64,000 nt of DNA from Gammaproteobacteria bacterium (GTDB lineage: Bacteria > Pseudomonadota > Gammaproteobacteria > Eutrophobiales > Eutrophobiaceae). The DNA lies in assembly GCA_947480335.1 (NCBI GenBank), contig CANKCB010000009.1, positions 1 to 64,000 on the forward strand. The letters are read 5' to 3'. The notes beneath the pieces were generated by a model, which had not been told where the DNA came from, did no database searches, and worked only from the letters and a program-made list of their open reading frames with translations. A program made the translations under genes and the position numbers. Numbering within the stretch: position 1 is the stretch's first letter; every line of letters starts with the position of its first letter. Below are positions 10,119-17,981 of the stretch, in pieces.

Positions 10119-11165
10119 ATGAGACAAAACAGACAGAATATTGCAACATTTCTGCCCGATTTTTGCGATGCGAGAACGGTGTTTGTTGTCATTTTATTGT
10201 CTGAATTGTTGGCTATCGTACTGACACTGGCACAACCACCATTTATAGATAATCAGGTTTATGATTTGGCGATGTATTCGCTGTTTATCCAGTGGGTGGC
10301 GCTTAGTTGTACGGGCGTACTGTGTATAGCCAGACGCTGGTTACAGAACGTCAGTGACCATTGGGCAGCAAGCATCAGTTATGTGATCACTCTGGCCGTG
10401 ACGCTGATCATTGCCGAACTGGCATTTTGGGTGTTCAGTCGGGAAGCCGGTCTGAATTATTTTCGTGTCAGTCACACAACCTTCCTGACACCAATCATGG
10501 GCACCAGTGCCATAGTCTGGGCACTGGCATTGCGATATTTTTATGTCCAGCACCAGTGGCGGGTGCGTGTGGCCTCTGAATCCGAAGCACGTTTCCAGGC
10601 GTTGCAATCACGCATTAAACCGCACTTCCTGTTTAATTGCATGAATACGATAGCCAGCCTGATACGTCGTAATCCCGCACTGGCAGAAGAAGTGGTTGAA
10701 GATTTGTCTGATTTGTTTCGTGCCAGTCTGCAGGATTCACAGCAAATCTGTACTCTGGCCGATGAAATAGCACTGTGTAAACGTTACTTGCGGATTGAAC
10801 AGCAACGTCTGGGCAGCCGATTAAAGGCGATATGGGAGCTGGATGGCTTGCCGGACACCGTGCGTTTGCCAGTGTTGAGTATTCAGCCATTACTGGAAAA
10901 TGCCATTTACCATGGAATAGAGCCGGTTCCGGAAGGCGGTACTATCCATATACGTGGCGCTGTACAAACGGACGGTATCATGATCAGTATTGAAAATCCG
11001 TTACCCGCTGCCAATCGCAAGATCCCGGGCCGATCCGGCAATCGTATTGCCCAGGACAATGTCAGACAAAGACTGTCATCCTATTTCGGCAAGGACGATT
11101 TATTGCACGTCAGCCAGCTTGATAGCAGTTATAAGCTGACAATCACTATTCCTCTGAAAGCATGA
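10119..11165 (+). CDS. LytS/AlgZ (FimS)-type sensor histidine kinase
   Basis: The 348-residue protein has four predicted membrane helices in its first 140 residues and then a His_kinase (LytS-type) domain: RIKPHFLFNCMNTIASL gives the phosphoacceptor His169, and PLLENAIYHGI (258-267) is the ATP-binding N box with Asn261. There is no periplasmic sensor domain, so a signal in or near the membrane is implied. This is the architecture of Pseudomonas AlgZ/FimS, which acts on AlgR to control alginate and twitching motility; the same role here is not proven. Its stop overlaps the start of the regulator by ATGA. Confidence 0.9.
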   Translation: MRQNRQNIATFLPDFCDARTVFVVILLSELLAIVLTLAQPPFIDNQVYDLAMYSLFIQWVALSCTGVLCIARRWLQNVSDHWAASISYVITLAVTLIIAELAFWVFSREAGLNYFRVSHTTFLTPIMGTSAIVWALALRYFYVQHQWRVRVASESEARFQALQSRIKPHFLFNCMNTIASLIRRNPALAEEVVEDLSDLFRASLQDSQQICTLADEIALCKRYLRIEQQRLGSRLKAIWELDGLPDTVRLPVLSIQPLLENAIYHGIEPVPEGGTIHIRGAVQTDGIMISIENPLPAANRKIPGRSGNRIAQDNVRQRLSSYFGKDDLLHVSQLDSSYKLTITIPLKA

Positions 11166-11896
11166 AAGTCCTGATCGTTGATGACGAACTTCCCGCACGT
11201 CAGCGTATCGCTGATCTGCTGGCAGATATTGATCTGGGCTACACCCTTCTGGAAGCCGGTAATGGTCTGGAGGCAATTGGTGTGGTTGAACGTGAGCATC
11301 CGGATACGGTGTTGATGGATATACGCATGCCCGTGATGGATGGGCTTGAATCGGCATTGCATATGGCCACGTTGGATCCTGCTCCAGCGGTAATTTTTAT
11401 TACCGCATTCGATGAACATGCGATAAGCGCGTTTGAAGCCAATGCAATAGATTATTTGCTTAAACCGGTACGTCTGGAGAGGTTGAAACAGGCTCTGGGC
11501 AAGGCTGTGTTGATCAAACGACCCGTGATGAGTCAGGTGTTGGCAGCAGAGGGTCAAAAGTCGAGACGGACCCATTTGAGTGCTATCAGTCAGGGTAAAA
11601 TTCTGTTGATACCGGTAGACGAAATCCAGTGTTTCAAGGCAGACAATAAATACGTATCGGTGTTTCGTGACGGCAGGGAAATCCTGATTGATGATCCTTT
11701 AAAAAATCTTGAGGAAGAGTTTGCAGACTTGTTTCTGCGTATACACCGTAATGCTTTGGTATCGTTGGCGCATGTAACTACGCTGGAAAAAAATGCCGAT
11801 GGTAGTTATCTGCTAACAGTACGGGGGCTGCCGGAAAAACTGCAAGTCAGTCGGCGCCACGTGGCGGAGATACGGCAGAGACTTAAAAATCTGTAA
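11162..11896 (+). CDS. LytTR response regulator (AlgR family)
   Basis: The 244-residue protein has a receiver domain (1-120) with Asp8, the phosphoacceptor Asp53 in LMDIRMPVMDG and the Lys101 of DYLLKP, followed by a LytTR DNA-binding domain (about 140-240: ISQGKILLIPVDEIQCFKAD and then RIHRNALVSL). It is the cognate partner of the sensor, by ATGA overlap. Family members bind short direct repeats in promoters; none was searched for here. In pseudomonads hemC and hemD follow algR, but here the next gene is gshA on the opposite strand, so the operon ends after the regulator. Confidence 0.92.
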   Translation: MKVLIVDDELPARQRIADLLADIDLGYTLLEAGNGLEAIGVVEREHPDTVLMDIRMPVMDGLESALHMATLDPAPAVIFITAFDEHAISAFEANAIDYLLKPVRLERLKQALGKAVLIKRPVMSQVLAAEGQKSRRTHLSAISQGKILLIPVDEIQCFKADNKYVSVFRDGREILIDDPLKNLEEEFADLFLRIHRNALVSLAHVTTLEKNADGSYLLTVRGLPEKLQVSRRHVAEIRQRLKNL

Positions 11897-11899
11897 AGG

Positions 11900-13198
11900 T
11901 CAGGAATGCGGGGTAACGAATTCTCTGGCGGCAGCCAGATTGGCAAGACGAGCAATGACACCATAGGTATAACGTCGGTTCAGTTTTGTGTCCGGGGATT
12001 GGTCCTTGTCCGGTGACACACAGCAATCTTCAAAAGATTGCGGCTCAAACTGCATCCCGGGCGAGTTCAGATTATCATTGTTACCCTTGTTTGGATGCAC
12101 CCGGTAAAACCCACCGACCACATTCTTGTCGATCATGTAGACCACCGATTCGGCCACAGTCTTGTCTGCTCCCCAGGTTTCATTCGTATACACGCCTTCC
12201 TGGATAATAACCTTGGTTACTTTCTGGCCTTCCTTGGTCGTTGACATGCGGGTCCTTTCCTTGCGATTCAAGTCCAGCAATTCGACCCCGCTGTGGGCAA
12301 TCATGACACCCATGCCATACGTGCCGGCGTCCGCCTTGACCACGACATAGGGCTTTTGATGGATACCGTATTCTTCGTATTTTTTCTGGATTGCCACCAG
12401 CAGCGTGTTCACGTTGTTTTCCAGACATTGGTTGCTTTCTTTCTTCATGAAATCAATTTCACCGCAGTTACGAAACAGCGGGTCAATGAACCAGGAATCA
12501 ATGCCGATTTGTTCAGAAAATTCCTGTGCAACTTCCTTGTAGTGGCGAAAATGGACAGACTTCAGCCGCGTTGACCAGCCCAGCGACAAGTCCGGCACAA
12601 TCGGTTGTTGTAACGACTCAAGAACAGGAGGACGCCCCCCGGACAAGTCATTATTGAGCAATATCATGTCCGGTATAAAACCGTTGATAGACAGCGTATT
12701 GCCATTTCGAATGACAGGATGCAGGGTTATCGTGCTGCCGGATGTCAGTGAGATAGTTAGTGGTTCTGTCAATTCGGGTATCAGCGATCCCAGCATGACT
12801 TCAAACCCGGCCTTGGTAATCAAGGATTGTATGACGCCAATATTTTCAAGATAAAACAGATTGCGGGTATGATTTTCGGGTATCAACAGGATGCGATCTA
12901 TTTTCCTGCCCATGCGCTCTACCGCCAGTTGCAGCGATTGTATGCAGATGGCTTCAAAATCCGGATTCAGGTTATTGAATCCTGCCGGGAAAAGATTGGT
13001 GTCTACCGGGGCAATCTTGTAGCCGGAATTGCGTAAATCGACCGAAGCATAAAACGGTGCCGGGGTTTTGCGCCACTCGCTGCGAAACCAGGATTCAATC
13101 GTAGTCTGGTGCGCAATGATGTGCTTTTCCACGGTCAATAAGGGTTCATTCACTGTAGTGGCAGTCTCAGGTGCTGGGTGCTCTAGGGTTGATACCAT
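11900..13198 (-). CDS. gshA: Glutamate-cysteine ligase (proteobacterial GshA type of beta and some gamma lineages)
   Basis: This 432-residue protein catalyses the first step of glutathione synthesis, joining glutamate and cysteine with ATP. It belongs to the group distinct from E. coli GshA that I know from Acidithiobacillus and betaproteobacteria. Support: APFYASVDLRNSGYKIAPVD near residue 47, the ATP-grasp-like KADAGTYGMGVMI near 290, and HPNKGNNDNLNSPG near 370. It is convergent with algR (3 bases between the stops) and precedes no gshB, which usually follows. The start ATG at 13198 is preceded by TTGACATGAGACACC without a clear purine site. Confidence 0.9.
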   Translation of the reverse strand: MVSTLEHPAPETATTVNEPLLTVEKHIIAHQTTIESWFRSEWRKTPAPFYASVDLRNSGYKIAPVDTNLFPAGFNNLNPDFEAICIQSLQLAVERMGRKIDRILLIPENHTRNLFYLENIGVIQSLITKAGFEVMLGSLIPELTEPLTISLTSGSTITLHPVIRNGNTLSINGFIPDMILLNNDLSGGRPPVLESLQQPIVPDLSLGWSTRLKSVHFRHYKEVAQEFSEQIGIDSWFIDPLFRNCGEIDFMKKESNQCLENNVNTLLVAIQKKYEEYGIHQKPYVVVKADAGTYGMGVMIAHSGVELLDLNRKERTRMSTTKEGQKVTKVIIQEGVYTNETWGADKTVAESVVYMIDKNVVGGFYRVHPNKGNNDNLNSPGMQFEPQSFEDCCVSPDKDQSPDTKLNRRYTYGVIARLANLAAAREFVTPHS

Positions 13199-13209
13199 GG
13201 TGTCTCATG

Positions 13210-13962
13210 TCAATCTTGCGGTCGGTGATTATACATCATGTCACCACGCAGCGCCTGACAGACCGCAATGGCAGCAATTGCCGCTGTTTCGGTACGTAAT
13301 ATCCGGGGGCCGAGTGATATTTTCCGGTAACCAACGTTGGCGGCACGATCAACTTCAGTCTCACTAAGCCCCCCTTCAGGTCCGCACAGCAAGGTTATGT
13401 CGTTGATATCATTAGTGAGCGTCGACAAATCATGACTGGCTTGTGGATGCATCAGTAGTTTCAATGCAGACGTGTCCTGGCTGATCCAGGTTTCCAGCGG
13501 CATGGCTCCAACCAGTTCAGGGAGATGGTTGCGACCGGATTGTTCACAGGCACTGATAATAATTTTGAGCCAGTGTTCGTGGCGCTTGCGCGCCCGTTCT
13601 TCTTCCAGCCTGACGTTACTGAATTCAGTGAATAAGGGCACGATCCTGCTGACACCGAGTTCCACCGCTTTTTGCACGGTGTAGTCCATATGCTGACCGC
13701 GTGAAATACCCTGTGCCAGGGTCAGGTTCAATGGTGATTCGTTGTTTTCGCCAATAAATTGCTGCAGTTTGATTGAGACAGATTTTTTACCCACTTCCAC
13801 AATATCTGCTTCATAGTGACCGCCGCGACCATTAAAGGCATGAATGCTCTCTCCCGCACGCACCTTGAGTACTCGACCCAGATAATGGGACGCGTCAGGT
13901 TCTAGCGGAATGATTTCCTCTATTTTTAGCTCCGAATCAATAAATATCCTTGTTTTTCTCAT
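13210..13962 (-). CDS. rsmE: 16S rRNA m3U1498 methyltransferase RsmE
   Basis: A SPOUT-family methyltransferase that modifies U1498 of 16S rRNA. The product has the N-terminal PUA-like part (SHYLGRVLKVRAGESIHAFNG) and a C-terminal knot region with LLCGPEGGLSETEVDRA and SLGPRILRTETAAIAAI, which bind SAM. The frame is open for 48 codons upstream to 14103, but I start at MRKTRIF (13962), as family members begin with a short MR... stretch; the ATG three codons upstream (13971) is also possible. Neither has a clear ribosome site. It lies 11 bases upstream of gshA and is divergent from hspQ. Confidence 0.93.
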   Translation of the reverse strand: MRKTRIFIDSELKIEEIIPLEPDASHYLGRVLKVRAGESIHAFNGRGGHYEADIVEVGKKSVSIKLQQFIGENNESPLNLTLAQGISRGQHMDYTVQKAVELGVSRIVPLFTEFSNVRLEEERARKRHEHWLKIIISACEQSGRNHLPELVGAMPLETWISQDTSALKLLMHPQASHDLSTLTNDINDITLLCGPEGGLSETEVDRAANVGYRKISLGPRILRTETAAIAAIAVCQALRGDMMYNHRPQD

Positions 13963-14035
13963 ACAGGCCATTACATTATGGTATGGGTTATGATTACCGA
14001 ATACAGACAGTATGGTTTGAGGGTACAATTGGCTT

Positions 14036-14395
14036 ATGATAACGAATAAAATCAATATCGGGCAGAACAATAACGTAACACGGGCCGTTGCCAGGTTTGG
14101 CATGGGTCAGGTAGTCGTGCACAAACTGCTGCATACCCGCGGTGTGATTATCGACATTGATCCGGTGTTTCTCGGATCAGAGGCCTGGTATGACGAGTTT
14201 GCCCAGAACAGACCTGCCAAGGATCAGCCCTGGTACAAGGTGTTGGTTAACAATGCCCATGATGAGTCCTATTTGCCTGAACAGAATCTGACAGCGGACA
14301 GCTCAGATGAGCAGATTAAGCATCCACTGCTTGAAATCTATTTTGATGAGTTCAATAAAGGTCATTATAAAAATACCAGCTGGCGCCTGAACTAA
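14036..14395 (+). CDS. hspQ: HspQ heat shock protein (YccV-like)
   Basis: The 119-residue protein contains the HspQ core: FGMGQVVVHKLLHTRGVIIDIDPVF, then PWYKVLVNNAHDESYLPEQNL and a C-terminal HPLLEIYFDEF. HspQ is a small cytoplasmic protein that, in enterobacteria, regulates Lon and was also described as a hemimethylated-DNA binder. The N-terminus is about 20 residues longer than usual (MITNKINIGQ...ARFGMGQ), so an internal start at M23 (14102) is possible. It is followed by the TerB-like gene after 10 bases. Confidence 0.87.
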   Translation: MITNKINIGQNNNVTRAVARFGMGQVVVHKLLHTRGVIIDIDPVFLGSEAWYDEFAQNRPAKDQPWYKVLVNNAHDESYLPEQNLTADSSDEQIKHPLLEIYFDEFNKGHYKNTSWRLN

Positions 14396-14405
14396 GTCAC
14401 AGGCA

Positions 14406-14864
14406 ATGATCAAGTCGTTAACGGATTTCCTTTGCCAGAGGCTGGCAATCAAGGATGTCAGTGCAGGTAAACGTGAACATACGCTGGAACTTTGTACGGC
14501 CATATTAATGATGGAAATTGCACTGGCAGATTCCGGCATTGATCCACAGGAACACACCGTTATAGTCGATTCTGTCAGTGAACATTTTCTTCTGGACACA
14601 CAACAGGCTAACGCCTTGTTGTTGCTGGCCAAACAATATCAGCAAGACGCCAATTCCTTGCACGACTTTACCCGCGTGCTTAATCAGGAGTTGACCCGGG
14701 AGGAAAAAAATACAGTGATTGAATTACTGTGGAAAATCGCTGCGGCAGACAGCGTCATTCATAAATATGAGGAATATTTCATCCGCAAGACTTCTGATTT
14801 GCTCTATGTTTCCCACAAAGATTTTATCCGGGCGAAACATCGTGCCAGTGAAGTGACAGGCTAG
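14406..14864 (+). CDS. TerB-like tellurite-resistance-domain protein
   Basis: The 152-residue all-helical protein carries a TerB-type pattern: LELCTAILMMEIALADSGIDPQE (about 27-49), where the acidic DxxIDxxE corner forms the metal-binding loop, and a second half repeat LLWKIAAADSVIHKYEE near 118. Stand-alone TerB/DUF533-like proteins are common housekeeping genes; true tellurite-resistance clusters carry terZADEF, absent here. It follows hspQ by 10 bases, probably in one transcript. Function unknown. Confidence 0.83.
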   Translation: MIKSLTDFLCQRLAIKDVSAGKREHTLELCTAILMMEIALADSGIDPQEHTVIVDSVSEHFLLDTQQANALLLLAKQYQQDANSLHDFTRVLNQELTREEKNTVIELLWKIAAADSVIHKYEEYFIRKTSDLLYVSHKDFIRAKHRASEVTG

Positions 14865-15067
14865 TGCGCTGGGTAACCAGAATAGCTACCAAATCAACAG
14901 AAACTTTCAGCGTGTTTTGACTCCCCGTGTGACCTGACGCTCAGTCAGTGCATATATAAAGCCGATTCCCCCCCGGGACCGCCGTATACACCCCACAACA
15001 GTTTAATTTTCCAGAAAAAACGCGGCATTAATTCTATTTCCAGATACTAACACGGCAAAAATGCCTT

Positions 15068-15073
15068 TATAAT
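15068..15073 (+). promoter_or_regulatory. Candidate -10 box of the kinase remnant
   Basis: TATAAT matches the sigma70 -10 consensus exactly and lies only 7 bases before the ATG at 15080, so a transcript from it would have almost no leader. No good -35 element is visible at the usual distance, which lowers the confidence. Confidence 0.35.
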
Positions 15074-15079
15074 CAAGCT

Positions 15080-15337
15080 ATGGAAATACCTGGTTACTTG
15101 ATGCAAAAGGAAATAGGCAGGGGCGGAATGGCCACTGTTTATCTGGCTATACAGGAGTCGCTGAATCGACCTGTTGCGCTGAAAATTATGGACAATGTTG
15201 ATGTCGACAAGTCCCTGGATATGACAGAACGATTTATGGCGGAAGGCCGTATCATCGTTATAGACTCTACAAGTATCAGTGCAAATAACTTGTGGTATGG
15301 AAAATTTCTAACCAGGCAAAACTGTTGCGCCAGGTAG
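15080..15337 (+). pseudogene. Truncated Ser/Thr protein kinase (N-lobe only)
   Basis: The first 55 residues read as a clean Hanks-type kinase N-lobe: EIGRGGMATVYLA is the glycine-rich loop and RPVALKIM holds the ATP-binding Lys. ERFMAEGRII then starts the helix C region, but afterwards the reading turns into unrelated sequence (VIDSTSISANN...) and stops. The catalytic HRD and DFG motifs are absent and no plausible continuation exists before metF on the other strand. A short different-frame stretch at about 15289-15375 (LVVWKISNQAKLLRQVETVL) could be the tail of the original gene, which would mean a large internal deletion. No longer functional as a kinase. Confidence 0.78.
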
Positions 15338-15353
15338 AAACTGTTCTAGAATA

Positions 15354-16208
15354 CTACTTGGTCAAACCCAGATTATTCCAGATAGCTTCGGTAGCGGTAT
15401 GCCGGTTCATGGTATAGATATGTAAACCGGGTGCACCACCGGCTAACAGGGTTGAGCACAGTCTGGAGATCACTTCAGTACCAAATGACTGGATCGCATC
15501 AAGATCGTCAGCAAAATCCTCAAGACGTTTCAGTATCCACAAAGGAATCTCGGCGCCGCACATTTTTGAGAAGCGGAGTAACTGCTCACGGTTAATGATA
15601 GGCATGATACCCGGGGTAATAGGGATATCTACGCCATTTTTTTCGCAATCGTCGACAAAGCGGAAATAGGCATCTGCATTATAGAAATACTGTGTAATTG
15701 CGCCATTGGCTCCGGCAGCGACCTTGCGTCTGAAATTTTCCATGTCTTTGCGGGCGCTGACAGCTTGCGGATGAAATTCAGGATAACAGGCAACATCAAT
15801 ATGAAAAAAATCACCAGTTTCAGTACGAATGAGTTCAACCAGTTCATTGGCATACTTGAGTGGACCACTATCAATGGCTCCTGAGGGGATATCGCCCCTC
15901 AGCGCAACCAGATGTCGCAGACCTTGTTGTTTGTAGGTGGAAATAACGTTTTTTAAATCATTGATAGCATAACCGACACAGGAGATATGTGGTGCCGCTT
16001 CAATGCCAGTGGCGCGTTTGACCTGCAGAACAGTTTCCAGTGTCTTGTCGCGTGTGCTGCCACCAGCGCCGAATGTCACGGAAAAAAAGTCAGGATTCAG
16101 AGCAGCCAGTCTGGCCTGTGTCAGTTTCAGTTTCTCTTCCGTTTCTCCTGAACGCGGAGGGAAAAATTCGAAGCTAAACTTTTTGCGAGCTATGGTTTGG
16201 TTGTGCAT
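15354..16208 (-). CDS. metF: 5,10-methylenetetrahydrofolate reductase
   Basis: Reduces methylene-THF to methyl-THF with FAD, supplying the methyl group for methionine. The 284-residue product shows FEFFPPRSGETEEKL at the N-terminus (with the catalytic Glu), SVTFGAGGSTRDKTLETV, HISCVG, LVALRGDIP and ITQYFYNADAYFRFVDDC, all typical of MetF. It lies downstream of ahcY with 148 bases between, which hold a terminator-like hairpin and nested inverted repeats (see the separate entries). The start ATG at 16208 has no strong ribosome site, only TCCAAAAGTAA before it. Confidence 0.96.
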   Translation of the reverse strand: MHNQTIARKKFSFEFFPPRSGETEEKLKLTQARLAALNPDFFSVTFGAGGSTRDKTLETVLQVKRATGIEAAPHISCVGYAINDLKNVISTYKQQGLRHLVALRGDIPSGAIDSGPLKYANELVELIRTETGDFFHIDVACYPEFHPQAVSARKDMENFRRKVAAGANGAITQYFYNADAYFRFVDDCEKNGVDIPITPGIMPIINREQLLRFSKMCGAEIPLWILKRLEDFADDLDAIQSFGTEVISRLCSTLLAGGAPGLHIYTMNRHTATEAIWNNLGLTK

Positions 16209-16216
16209 TTACTTTT

Positions 16217-16352
16217 GGATCCGGGACATATCCAGATATAAAAATCCGGGATACAGGACTCGTGGTTTGTAAATCAGGACAGATAAAAACCGGCTGACTG
16301 AGTCAAGCCGGATTTTGTTCCTATCTGCAGTTAAACTCACGAGTCCCGATCC
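16217..16352 (-). other. Nested inverted-repeat region between ahcY and metF
   Basis: Three stems nest inside one another: an outer 9-bp pair (16256-16264 with 16338-16346), a middle 6-bp pair (16280-16285 with 16322-16327) and the terminator hairpin at 16290-16311. A further segment, 16217-16226, could pair with 16344-16352, overlapping the outer stem, so two folds compete. ATCCGGGA occurs twice (16219-16226, 16244-16251). This may be an attenuator for metF. I do not recognise it as a known riboswitch class. Confidence 0.4.
16290..16311 (-). terminator. Terminator-like hairpin after ahcY
   Basis: CCGGCT pairs with AGCCGG, extended by GAC/GTC across one bulged base. On the minus strand the stem is followed by CCGGTTTTTATC, a U-rich end as in rho-independent terminators. 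It lies 46 bases beyond the ahcY stop and 82 before the metF start, so it would separate the two or act as an attenuator. Confidence 0.6.
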
Positions 16353-16356
16353 ACAA

Positions 16357-17772
16357 TTAATATCGATAGTGGTCTGCTTTATACGGCCCATTCCTGTCGA
16401 CACTGATATATTCAGCTTGCTTCGGTGTCAGTTCAGTCAGGTTCGCGCCGATTCTTTGCAGATGCAGTCTGGCGACCTTTTCATCCAGATGTTTCGGGAG
16501 TATATAAACGTCCTTGCTGTATTTTGCGTTATGCGAATACAACTCGATTTGCGCCAGAACCTGGTTGGTGAACGAGTTCGACATGACGAAGCTTGGATGA
16601 CCCGTTCCACAGCCCAGATTTACCAGGCGACCCTTGGCAAGCAGGATGATACGCTTGCCATCTGGGAAGATCACATGATCCACCTGCGGCTTGATCTCGT
16701 CCCACTGGTATTTCTCGATACTGGCGATGTCAATCTCGTTGTCAAAATGGCCGATGTTACAGACGATGGCCTGATCCTTCATGCGTAACATGTGATCGTG
16801 GGTAATTACATTGAAATTGCCCGTGGCGGTAACAAAGATATCCACCTTGTCGCACACCTCATCCATACGTACGACGCGGTAACCTTCCATTGCTGCCTGC
16901 AAGGCACAAATAGGATCGATTTCAGTGATCCATACTGTGGCACCAAGCCCCCGCAACGATTGTGCGCTTCCCTTGCCCACATCACCATAACCGAGCACCA
17001 GGCAAACCTTGCCGGCAATCATCACATCGGTAGCGCGTTTGATACCGTCAACCAGGGATTCACGGCATCCATACAGATTGTCGAACTTCGATTTGGTAAC
17101 CGAGTCATTTACGTTAATCGCCGGGAACGGCAACGTGCCATTCTTTTTCATCTGGTAGAGACGATGTACCCCGGTCGTCGTTTCTTCGGTAACACCTTTG
17201 ATATTCGCCTTGATTCTGGAATACCAGCCCGGATGGGTCTTCAGCTTGTTACGGATCGAGGCAAACAGAAACTTTTCCTCAGTGCTGCCCGGATTGTCTA
17301 GCACAGACAGGTCCTTTTCCGCATTAGAACCAAGGATGACCAGCATGGTGGCGTCACCACCATCGTCAAGGATCATGTTCGGAGTACCGCCGTCGTGCCA
17401 GTCAAGTATACGGTGGGTGTAGTCCCAGTATTCCTCCAGTGATTCACCCTTGTAGGCAAATACAGGGATCTGCTGGTCAGCGACTGCCGCTGCTGCATGG
17501 TCCTGGGTTGAATAGATATTACAGGATGCCCAGCGTACCTCTGCACCGAGCGCGACCAGTGTCTCGATCAGCACGGCAGTCTGGATGGTCATGTGTAATG
17601 AACCGGCTACCCGCGCGCCTTTCAGCGGTTGCTGGCTGCCGTATTCACGACGTATTGCCATCAGTCCAGGCATTTCGGTTTCAGCAATACGTATTTCTTT
17701 GTGGCCCCACGCTGCCAATGACATATCGGCGACATGGTAATCTTTGAACGACGTTTTGTTAGCTACGCTCAC
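16357..17772 (-). CDS. ahcY: S-adenosylhomocysteinase
   Basis: Hydrolyses SAH to homocysteine and adenosine, removing the inhibitory product of methylation. The 471-residue product has [19 protein letters not shown] (NAD-binding), the [15 protein letters not shown] region with active-site residues near 235-245, and the C-terminal [11 protein letters not shown] with the conserved Lys and Tyr, which completes the partner NAD site. Translation starts at GTG (17770-17772) after a strong AGGAGG site. The start lies 22 bases after a SAH riboswitch, and metK is upstream, metF downstream: a methyl-cycle cluster. Confidence 0.97.
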   Translation of the reverse strand: MSVANKTSFKDYHVADMSLAAWGHKEIRIAETEMPGLMAIRREYGSQQPLKGARVAGSLHMTIQTAVLIETLVALGAEVRWASCNIYSTQDHAAAAVADQQIPVFAYKGESLEEYWDYTHRILDWHDGGTPNMILDDGGDATMLVILGSNAEKDLSVLDNPGSTEEKFLFASIRNKLKTHPGWYSRIKANIKGVTEETTTGVHRLYQMKKNGTLPFPAINVNDSVTKSKFDNLYGCRESLVDGIKRATDVMIAGKVCLVLGYGDVGKGSAQSLRGLGATVWITEIDPICALQAAMEGYRVVRMDEVCDKVDIFVTATGNFNVITHDHMLRMKDQAIVCNIGHFDNEIDIASIEKYQWDEIKPQVDHVIFPDGKRIILLAKGRLVNLGCGTGHPSFVMSNSFTNQVLAQIELYSHNAKYSKDVYILPKHLDEKVARLHLQRIGANLTELTPKQAEYISVDRNGPYKADHYRY

Positions 17773-17794
17773 CTTGTTATCCTCCTAACAATTC

Positions 17795-17862
17795 AAGCGA
17801 GCGCCGTTTGATAATTACCTCACTTCCAAGCCTGGCGGGGATCCCGTCGCAACGCTCCTCGG
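17795..17862 (-). promoter_or_regulatory. SAH riboswitch
   Basis: On the minus strand this leader reads CCGAGGAGCGTTGCGACGGG, then CCGCCAGGCTTGG, then AACGGCGCTCGCT close to the ahcY ribosome site. That is the conserved layout of the SAH riboswitch: the GAGGAGCG...GCGCTC pairing forms a pseudoknotted core and CCGAG pairs with CTTGG. These RNAs turn ahcY on when SAH builds up. In this class the GCGCTC strand near the Shine-Dalgarno sequence is consistent with control of ahcY expression by ligand binding. Confidence 0.93.
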
Positions 17863-17940
17863 AAATGGATTTTACATGTGACCGGCTCGAGTGTTCGAAC
17901 CGGGCGCCCAGTATAGTTACCTGGGTTGAAACTGACAACT

Positions 17941-17978
17941 TGTTGGTAGCCGCTGTCTAAGGACAGCGACTACCAACA
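17941..17978 (-). terminator. Strong hairpin just after metK
   Basis: TGTTGGTAG pairs with CTACCAACA (9 bp), then one mismatch, then CGCTGTC with GACAGCG (7 bp) around a TAAG loop. It stands three bases beyond the metK stop. It has no U-run after it on the minus strand, so it may be a weak terminator or a stabiliser of the metK transcript end rather than a strict terminator. Confidence 0.6.
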
Positions 17979-17981
17979 GTC

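Noticed and set aside
13963-14103. Longer RsmE start with a hydrophobic N-terminus (LLFCPILILFVIISQLY)
   Set aside because: RsmE is cytoplasmic and family members begin near MRxxR; the extension lies in the divergent promoter region with hspQ.
14036-15337. Defence island made of hspQ, terB and a kinase
   Set aside because: HspQ is a housekeeping gene, a lone TerB domain is common, and the kinase is only a remnant. No nuclease, reverse transcriptase or toxin is present.
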